A stretch of 64,000 nucleotides of DNA from Prinsepia uniflora (taxonomy: Eukaryota > Streptophyta > Magnoliopsida > Rosales > Rosaceae). Positions 56,144 to 64,000 of this stretch are shown piece after piece. The notes under the pieces were generated by a model that was given only the letters and a program-made list of their open reading frames with translations, had not been told where the DNA came from and searched no databases. Position 1 is the first letter of the stretch; the number at the start of each line of letters is the position of its first letter. The translations under genes and the position numbers were made by a program. Location of the stretch: assembly GCA_032719365.1 (NCBI GenBank), contig CM064870.1:44672194-44736193 (forward strand). Reading direction: 5' to 3'.

Positions 56144-57055
56144 AATAAAATTGAGAGGCTAGAGTTGCTAGGCATCATACATGCTTTTGATTTTTTTAGG
56201 GAAAATTACACTTTACTTTTCAATAATTTGCACCAAGTAACACACTATACTTATACTTTCAAATCTTGCAGTTTAATACCCTACGCTATTTTAAACATTA
56301 CAATTTTGCAAATGTGAGCAGCCCTGCAAATGGAGACAAATGTGAGCTCTATCCCCAACTTCCAATGGCGATGGCAGAAACGAGTGTGACTTCTTCATCG
56401 AACGGTAAAGGCAGAAATAGCTACGTCTTCTTTATCGAAAAATGACGTCACAAGCATCTGAAGTCTTTGTCTTTGACCTCTTCTTTGCATAAATTTGAAG
56501 TTTACAGAACAAAGTTTTTACAATTTTCATCTTGTAAGTTTCCATAACTCATAAACAAAACATCAACAGGACACCAATTAACTAGAAAATTCAAATAGAA
56601 CAATGTCTTGCATTTTTACCTGTCAATAACCTAGCTAAAATACCACAAAAAATTGAGGCCCAACCATTCAACCCTCATAATCACATACATGATGACGTCA
56701 TTTTAAAAATACCAAAACTAGAACAGGACTCCATGATTCTCCACTCCTTATCTATTTCACCATTGTCAACCACTTCAATTCAACTTTGTTTTCTCCTTTT
56801 ACTTCTTCTCAATTCACTTTCACTACTACCAACACTTGTTGAGCCCTAACTTGGATCCTACATAGGTAGACAATATAATACAGTCTCACTTGCAACCAGC
56901 ATATGTTTTGTATATATACCTGATTTGATGCAGATTTATTAAGATGATTTTTTCTCTTCGATGTCTTTCGAGTAGATGTGATTGATCATTGAGTCTAAAT
57001 AGAAACCAAATATAGAAATAAGTGAAAATGGGACTTACAGTTGGAGTAGAATTTT
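56144..57055. other. Non-coding stretch, possible MULE end
   Basis: AT-rich sequence with no supported gene. The sequence gggaaaattacactttac from 56199 looks like the type of terminal repeat found on plant MULEs and lies downstream of a MULE transposase reading towards it. The matching other end is missing, so this stays tentative. Confidence 0.3.
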
Positions 57056-57965
57056 CTACATCATTCTTGTTATGCCTCGTGGTCTTGGTGGTAGTTTCTG
57101 TTTTGGAGGCAAGTGTTGATGGTGGGATTTTGCATTATGGGTTTGTGATGAACAAACACTGCAACGCATAGTAATTCCCTGCTTACCCAATTTCTTCTTC
57201 CACTTTGATATGTAGTTTCTTGTGGGTCCTTTATTCAAACGTTTTTAGGCCGTCTCAGTTGCCTCTTATTTGTTGGTGGCTTTATACTGCTGGCCTATAG
57301 ATTGTCACATCTTTGGGCCATTTTTAGTCTCAATTAAATTGTTGTAGCACTTCATATGTGTCTCCTTTGAATATATTGGGTCTACATATTCCTCCATCGT
57401 TGGGCCTCCTTTGTAATGTATGGCTGTTATCCTATGCACACATGGGATTCCTGTGAGGTCTAACTTTCTGCATGAACAAGTACGGGTCTCCAAATTTACC
57501 ACCTCTTAGTCTTTTCTACGGTTATGAACTTCGTACTTTTGTCCACCAGGCCATCTAACACTGAAATGGCTTTAATCCACTTTTAGCTTTTGGACTTGGT
57601 TGAATAAATTTGGACATATATGATGGGGCCAAGTTCTCATCTTATCCCTTCTCCATTGAATCATTTGCATTAACAAAATTCTAATCATCTCAAACATAGT
57701 GATAATTGGTTTATCCCTAGCTAGTATTATTGTGTTGTTGAATGTCTCACAGTAGTTGTTTGTAGCATGTCTATCTTCGACCACGTTTTAAAAATGGGAC
57801 CTAGACCACTGGTGTGCCGGTTTATCTACTAACTATTTCCAAGATGATTCATCTAATAATTTGAGCATCTCCATATCTTATTGGAAACCCTGAACAGTTT
57901 TTGCTCTTGCACAATCTCATAGCGCATCTTTTAAGACTTTCCCCTTGAAATTTTGGTTGTATTTG
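57056..57965 (-). pseudogene. C-terminal remnant of a MULE (MuDR-type) transposase
   Basis: On the minus strand: a region after the DDE core with VVEDRHATNNYCETFNN (57784-57730), WRRDKMRTWPHHICPN, then a SWIM zinc finger CSCRKLDLTGIPCVH (57480-57430) followed by YVDPIYSKETHMKCYNN. A C-terminal knuckle MRCSVCSSQTHNAKSH follows (about 57165-57110). Upstream, in other frames, pieces such as QGFPIRYGD fit the usual preceding region. Stops and frameshifts separate the pieces. The catalytic DDE core is absent because homology stops near 57965, where Tat element D begins. Confidence 0.75.
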
Positions 57966-60900
57966 GGCTACAAGTCGCCCTCTGACCTCAAACCGAGCAA
58001 AGAAGCACTTTCTCTACGTTGCTTATCAAAACCAGCATATCTTCAGCATTGAAAACGGACGAGCCAAGAAGACGTGTAAGGCTGGCTAGGAACCTATCAC
58101 ATTCTCCAAGGAGGAAGAGATAGGAGTCATCTACCTGCACAACGACCCAATCTTCATCTGAGCTGAAATATCAAACTTCGACTTTGGAAGAGTCATGGTT
58201 GACAGCAGCAGCATCGTTAATACCATTTTCATGGCAGCATACAAACAGCTGGGCATCCTAGAGTCTACCCTTGATCGATCCCCCACGCCACTCTTTGGCT
58301 TCATTGGTGACTCGATCATGCCACTCAACATTGTACTCTTCCACTCTTTGTGGGTTCGCTCCCGTAACGAACAACTATACTCGCACCCTTCCTAGTGGTG
58401 GACTACCCCACCATCTACAACTTCATTCTAGGAAGAGGAGTGATCAACCAGCTCAAGGTAGTGGTGTCCACTCATATGTTTCTAATCAAATTCTCCACCC
58501 TCATGGGTATTGGCCAAGTCCACGGAGACTAGCTAGTAGTAAGAATGTGCAACTCATCGACGCTTATCGCCCTACCAAAGGAGACACTGACTATGACCGA
58601 GTCAACCTTCAAAGTCGATGTCATTGACCCTCAAGTGGTGCAACATATACAAGATGGACTGATCGAGGACCCCCAGGACCACTCAGCCACACCACACATA
58701 TAGCTTATTAAGGAGGTCAAAGAAGTTATGCTCTACCACAACTTTGCCGATAGAAAGGTAAAAATCAGAACCACTCTTTCACGTGACATGCGATTTGAAC
58801 TAATCAAGTTATTACAAGGCAACTCTGAGGTTTTCTCCTAGTCATATGCCGACACGCCTAGCATATCCACCAACGTAATATGCAACTGTCTCAGCATCGA
58901 CTTTTCCTATAAACTAGCCGAACATAAATGATGCATTTATGACGCAAAGTGGATAGAAGTAATGAAGGCAGAGATTGTTAAGTTCAGCACCATACACTTC
59001 ATCTGGAAGGCAGTCTACATCGTTTGGCTAGCCCATGTTTTTTTGGTCAAGAGGCCCTCAAAAGCTTGACGAATGTGCATAGACTTCATTGACCTGAACA
59101 AAGCATGCCCCAATGATAGTTTCCCTCTGTCCAAAATAGATCAATTAGTGGACGCAACTACGGGGCACGAGCTCTTAAGCTTCATGGATGCCTACTCTGG
59201 ATACAACCAGACCTTCATGCATCCGACTGACTTGATTTACACAACCTTCAGAACTAATCATGGGCTCTACTACTACAACGTGATTCCATTCGAACTAAAG
59301 AACGAAGAAGCTACCTATCAAGGATACAGGGCCAACCAGCACATCCCCAACCTTTCACGAATGTTCAACATGTTTAAAAGATACATGATGAAGTTAAACC
59401 TAGCCAAGTGCATTTTTGGAGTAGGCTCTGGAAAGTTCTTAGGCTTCATGATAAGTTAGTAAGGGATTAAGGCCAACCCAGAAAAGATCAAGGCACTCAT
59501 CAACATGGAACCCCCACGCATCCAGAAGGAAATACAAAGCCTCACTGGCTAAGTTGCAGCTCTCACTCACTTCATATCCAATATCATCGACAAGTGTGTA
59601 CCATTCTTCAAATCCCTCAAAGGAAAGTCCAAACATATTACCTAGAAAGAAGAATGCACGAAGGATTTCACCGAAATGAAAGAAAACATGAGCAAAACAC
59701 CAATACTCACAAGACCAAACACGGGAGAGACCTTGTTCATATGCCTCTTTGTCTCCTCATCTGCAACTAGCTCAGTGCACATCAAAAGGAATGATGGAGT
59801 CAAACACCCAATGTACTATGTGAGCATGGAACATTAAGAACCAAGAGAAGGTACACATACCTTGAAAAACTTGCCTTTTCTTTGAGCATGTCATCTAGGA
59901 AGCTTAGATTCTACTTCTAAGCTCATGCAATCATCGTGGCGATAGACAAACCACTGTGATAAGTACTCCACAAGCCTGAAACATCCGAAAGACTACTAAA
60001 ATGGGCAATCAAACATAGCAAACTCGATATTAGTTTTGCCACCCATAACACAGACCTTGGATGCCATAAGACCAAAATTGGACACCAACAAGCCAACCTG
60101 GCTCCTTTATGTAGACATATCAGCTTACCATAGTGGCTCAAGTGCATGACTCGTCCTCACCACCCCAGACAAAGTGAAGATGGAATACACTCTTTGTTTC
60201 ATGTTCAAAGCTTCCAACAACACAACTGAGTACGAGTCTCTTCTTGCCAGCCTCCGCTTGGCTACGACCATGGAAGCCAGGAAAATCTAAATCTACAGCG
60301 AATCTTAGCCCATAGTTAACTAGATCAATGAAGAGTTTGAGGCGAAGGATTCTTCCATGGAATGATATAGGACACTGGCCAAGTCTCTCTTGGACGGTTT
60401 TGAGAGCCACACAATCATAAGAATTCCAAGGTCAAAAAATAGCCACACCAATGCTCTTTCTCGGCTAGCATCCTCCCTTTAAAAAAAAAAAACGAAATGT
60501 CTTAGTAGAAATCCTTACCCATCAAGAACTCAACACTCTTCCATCCACATTATCAACACTAGCTCCATATGGATGGCTCCTCTGATTTTTTTCCCCACCG
60601 ACGAGACTCTTCCTTCTAACAAGATTACAACCAAGAAGATCTGCCCACAGGAAGTCCAATACACCATCAACTTCCAACTCTACAAGCGAGGATTCATTCT
60701 TCCTCTCTTGAATTGCCTTGTTCAGGAAGCCAGAAGAGCCATCCTGAAAAAGATATACGATGGCATTTGCAGCAATCACTCTAGCCCCCAATCATTGGCG
60801 CACAAGGATTTCCACCAAGGTTTCTACTAGCCGAGCATGTGCCAACGGTTCACTCCTTTTCTCCATATTCCTCCAGATAACCTTACACCCAAGCTCTATT

Positions 60901-61500
60901 CGTGACCATTTTTACAATGGGGACTTAACCTGATTGGCAAGATGTCAACTGGAAAAGGGGAGACAAGAGTACGCCGTGATTGCAGTGGACTACTTCACAA
61001 AGTGGGACGAAGACAAGGCCCTGGCCACAATCACTACCACGCATATTGAAACTTTCATCTTCCAATGCATCATCTACAGCTTCAGTTTTCCGCATACGAT
61101 TGTCACAGACAACGGAAAGCAATTCGGCAAAGCTCACTTTCGCGCCTTCTGCGAAAGGCGCAACATCAACTTGCACTTCACCTCCCCTACTCATCCAAAA
61201 TCCATTGTCCAAGTCAAGGTTGACAACAAAATCATCAAAAACAATTTGATGACCGAACTCGACGAAACAAAGGGAAAGTATTCAGAAATCCTCCCAAATG
61301 CACTATAGTCATACCAAACTTCACATCAGATAGCCACAAACGAGACACCATTCTCAATGACATTTGGGACTCTGCTAGTTATCCCAACTGATATGCATGG
61401 GAAATCCTATCGGGTCATGATTCACAAACCAGAGCAGAATGTGCAATACTCGGTCAGACTTGGTCGACAAATTATCAATGTCAAGTTTTTTACAAATTAT
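57966..61500 (+). pseudogene. Decayed pol of Ogre/Tat-type element D
   Basis: Order on the plus strand: protease remnant (58130-58400, VDSSSIVNTIFMAAYKQLG, with Gly of the active triad lost); RT (59070-59460, DFIDLNKACPNDSFPL, ELLSFMDAYSGYNQ, NLAKCIFGVGSGKFLGF); first RNase H remnant (59640-59900); second, archaeal-like RNase H (60100-60480, KASNNTTEYESLLASLRLA), a Tat hallmark; zinc-binding segment (60700-60820, DGICSNHSS, LAHKDFHQGFY); integrase core (60960-61310, AVDYFTKW, VTDNGKQFG). Many stops and frameshifts. RT lacks the YxDD region and the integrase Glu position reads Lys, so it is inactive. The 5' LTR and gag are missing at the MULE junction. Confidence 0.8.
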
Positions 61501-61544
61501 ACTATTTAAACACATAATAAAAACATTACATACAAACATAAACA

Positions 61545-62040
61545 AATCGGGTCAGAGTACAAGCACACTTAGCCTACACTCGACACTTGACCTAGACTCA
61601 AACACATCGAGTCAGAATACAGGCACACTCGACCTACTCTCAAGCCTCGGGCCTATGACTCAAACAATCGAGTCGAAGTATAAGCACACTTAGCTTATAC
61701 TCGACACTTGGCCTCGACTCAAACACATCGAGTAGGAGTACATGCACACTTATCATACACTCGAACCTCGAGCCTACAACTCAAATAATGGAGTTAGAGT
61801 ATAGGCACAATCGCCCTACACTTCAGATTACAGACACATTCGGCCTACACTCAAACCTCGGGCCAACGACTCAAACAATCGATTCGTCATACTGGCACAC
61901 TCAGCCTACACTTCACACTTGACCTCCTCAAACATATAGACTCGGAGTACATGCACATTTAGCCTACACTCAACACGTGGTCACGACTCGAGAACACAAA
62001 GTCAGCTTTCTACTACACTCAGCATACACTCAGCCAAATG
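61545..62040 (+). repeat. 60-bp minisatellite downstream of Tat pol
   Basis: About eight units spaced 60-61 bp (for example gtcagagtac at 61551, gtcagaatac at 61611, gtcgaagta at 61672, gtaggagta at 61732). Units contain gactcaaacacatcgagtc and gagtacatgcacactta blocks, with inverted-repeat arms GACTC...GAGTC. It lies between pol and the 3' end of the antisense gene. Confidence 0.8.
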
Positions 62041-62259
62041 TTACTTGGCATATCCATACAAGTCGGTTAAAAACAATAAAACGTCACAACCAAGGAACTA
62101 GTAAGTCGAGTAGATAGACCAAAAATACTTTCATTCATGAAGACCATTGGATTGATAAAAAAAAACATTACAAAAGGGGGCCATCGGTCGATAGCATAAG
62201 ATAAAAAAAATTAATTATTACAAGGCACTAAGCCAACTACGAGTCTACTCTTGCTCTAC

Positions 62260-64000
62260 TTCTTACACTTGCTGTCTCTCCGGTTTCTTTGGCCTAGGAG
62301 GCTCCTGTTCTAGTTGTTCTTTCTTGGTTAGCTGAGGATCCTCATACTCGGCCTACTTCCCCTCGGCCTTATTTCCATCACCACGGTCTTCCTCCTCCTC
62401 GGAGTTAGACTCAAAGTCCTTAGCTGCAATATCCCGACCGAGCGAATGAGGGGTTTCAATTGATAGCCCAGGGTTGTGGAAAAAGAGGTTCTTGTAGAGC
62501 ACCCTGTCGCACTCGGTGGCATAATCCATCTTGATCTTCTTTTGATCAGTTGTCACCTTGAACTTGGAAACCGCCTCCTCTTAGATCTAGGCAAGGTCGG
62601 CCTTCTGAGTAGCCTTCACTTAATTAAGCTCATTCCAATGATGGCAGAAATCCTTCTCGCCCACCTCTCGCTTGGCCTTCAGCTCCGTCTGACCAACAAG
62701 CAACTCATCCTTCATTTTTTCCTTACTTTCTAGCAACTCTTTCTTCAAGTCCTCCTTGTTCACCGCCATCTTAGACATCCTACTCTTCTTAAACTCAAAC
62801 TGCCGAGTGTGATCACCTTTGGCCTTGAGGGTCAGCTCAGCCTCCCTAAGCTTGGGAGACAAATCTTGCTGCTATTGCTTCAATTTCTCCTTCTCTCGCA
62901 AGGCCGAACCGACCTTCCTTTGAATGTTAGCAATTTGTAGGTATACTTCACTGAGAGTCTACACACAGACTAGTCAAAGCTGACTCGAAACAAAAAAAAA
63001 AACTTTAAAAAAAACAACAAGGGAAAACTTACATTCAAAAGCAACAGAAACACCTACTTCATATTTTGCTTGAGCTTCACAATAGGATTATTGGTCAACT
63101 CTTCGAGCATAATCGATTCCCCTAGATAGATACGGTTCAAAAATGGAACCATCTACCTAGCACAACAGATGGTGGCTGAGAAAGAGGACGTGTTAGGGAC
63201 GGTGCTCATTTTTTCCACAATGAAGAGATCAATATCGATCCTCTCATCACTCCTAGGCAGCACCTCGTTGATCCTTTGATCAAGCCAAGATGGAGATAGA
63301 GGTAGTGAAAACCTCGACGGGGGCATCAAATGAGACTCAATCCACGCTAGCACCAATTAAGAATGAAAGATGCTTTTGGCCTCCTTTGAATCTTCATCTT
63401 CCTAGGGTCAGGCGACCACACTTTCTCTGGTTAAAGAGCCTTTGATCGAGAATCCACGTGCTCTTTAACGACCACTCGGTCTACTTTTTTAGCTACTTAG
63501 TCCACAAAAGGAGCCAAGCCAATCACCGAGATATGGACCCCATCCGAGTGGCAGCATCCCTCTTCATGGACGACTCCTTGTGCTTCTTTGGCTGGGCATT
63601 AGATGACCCCTCAGCCTCCTTAACTTTCTCCATGAGCTTCTCGGGTTCTTTCAATTTCTTGTTGACTAGGTGGTGGGGAACTACAAGGCCAACCCAACAG
63701 CTAGCAACTGAACACACAAAGCAACATAAAAGATGACAAGAAGCAACACTTATGCTATTCCGAGTCGATTAGACCAGCTCGGCGTTAAAGCCCGGGCAAT
63801 TGAAGCGTTAGTCGGATGTGTTCCACGTCGTCTAGTTTCCTCCTCACTTTCTTATTAATTTTCTTCTCGGCCCACGAGATGTCCTCAGTCGGAAACAAAC
63901 CTGCACACCAAGTTAACAGTCAGAATCATAACAAGACTTGAAAAAAAAAATAGAAAACAAACAAGCACTATCGACATATTAAAGACCAAGAATACTAAGC
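62260..64000 (-). pseudogene. Antisense gene of Tat element D (partial, continues beyond the window)
   Basis: It reads opposite to the pol of the same element. From the right: GLVVPHHLVNKKLKEPEKLM followed by a basic linker (63717-63523), WLDQRINEVLPRSDERIDID (63290-63230) with MVPFLNRIYLGESI, an intron (62959-63032, gtaagt...gtgtag), then a long Lys/Glu coiled coil (62940-62600). The end is an acidic tail after CDRVLYKNLFFHNPGLSIE (62515-62450). Order and the tail motif parallel the element E gene (DDCV, RVLYFNPGVTLN). Stops and a few frame changes show decay. The Transposase_28-like N-terminal domain would lie mostly outside the window. Confidence 0.55.
62959..63032 (-). other. Intron in the antisense gene of element D
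   Basis: On the minus strand a donor gtaagttttccc and acceptor ctgtgtgtag enclose 74 bp of T-rich sequence between the NPIVKLKQNMK region and the coiled-coil exon. Position relative to the coiled coil matches the 10872-10948 intron of the element E gene. Confidence 0.55.

Noticed and set aside
59439..59636. Minus-strand frame in Tat element D
   Set aside because: Antisense shadow of the RT/RNase H connection; the plus strand reads recognisable pol motifs.

Overview
This is a gene-poor, retrotransposon-saturated stretch of plant nuclear DNA, probably from a eudicot. I find no host gene, tRNA, rRNA or CRISPR. The evidence for a plant is a chromodomain-bearing Tekay-type Ty3/Gypsy element primed by initiator-Met tRNA, several Ogre/Tat-type Gypsy elements, a MULE transposase remnant and a hAT-type element with 11-bp terminal inverted repeats. 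I did not try to name the species. Almost everything is a nest of insertions, and most are bounded by readable 5-bp target-site duplications (TSDs).

Layout, left to right. 1-3869: the 3' end of a Tekay-like element of LTR type A (internal tail 1-276, 3' LTR 277-3487) sitting in the tail of a type B LTR (3488-3869). 3870-7690: Tat-like element C1, plus sense, ending in part of its 3' LTR. 7691-11677: Tat-like element E, minus sense, with a decayed, intron-containing gene encoded antisense to the element (8934-11560). 11678-36853: one large minus-strand type A element. Its 3' LTR (11678-12424 plus 22659-24504) is split by a nearly intact Tekay element B (12425-22658, TSD ctaaa). Its non-coding interior is split by a reversed solo LTR B (24910-27658, TSD ccttc). 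Its 5' LTR is split by solo LTR A2 (31075-33960, TSD tggga). 36854-48400: two minus-sense Tat-like C units in tandem around one LTR (about 43436-44117), the left one split by solo LTR A3 (37349-40791, TSD ggtgt). 48679-51082: an unresolved element with GGGCC-rich ends. 51583-56143: a non-autonomous hAT-type element split by solo LTR A4 (51667-55241, TSD aaacc). 57056-57965: C-terminal part of a MULE transposase. 57966-64000: decayed Tat element D, with pol on the plus strand, then a 60-bp minisatellite, then an antisense gene on the minus strand that runs off the window.

How it works together: only element B looks recently active, and a single in-frame TGA separates gag-protease-RT-RNase H from integrase-chromodomain. 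The two most interesting themes are these. First, one antisense, spliced protein family recurs in three separate Tat-like elements (E, C2, D), once with its own TATA box. Second, nearly every minisatellite here, in both Tekay LTRs and Tat interiors, is built from short stem-loop units whose arms change in a compensatory way. Type B LTRs also hold a dense array of ACGT-core sites, including five TGACGTCA palindromes within about 57 bp.
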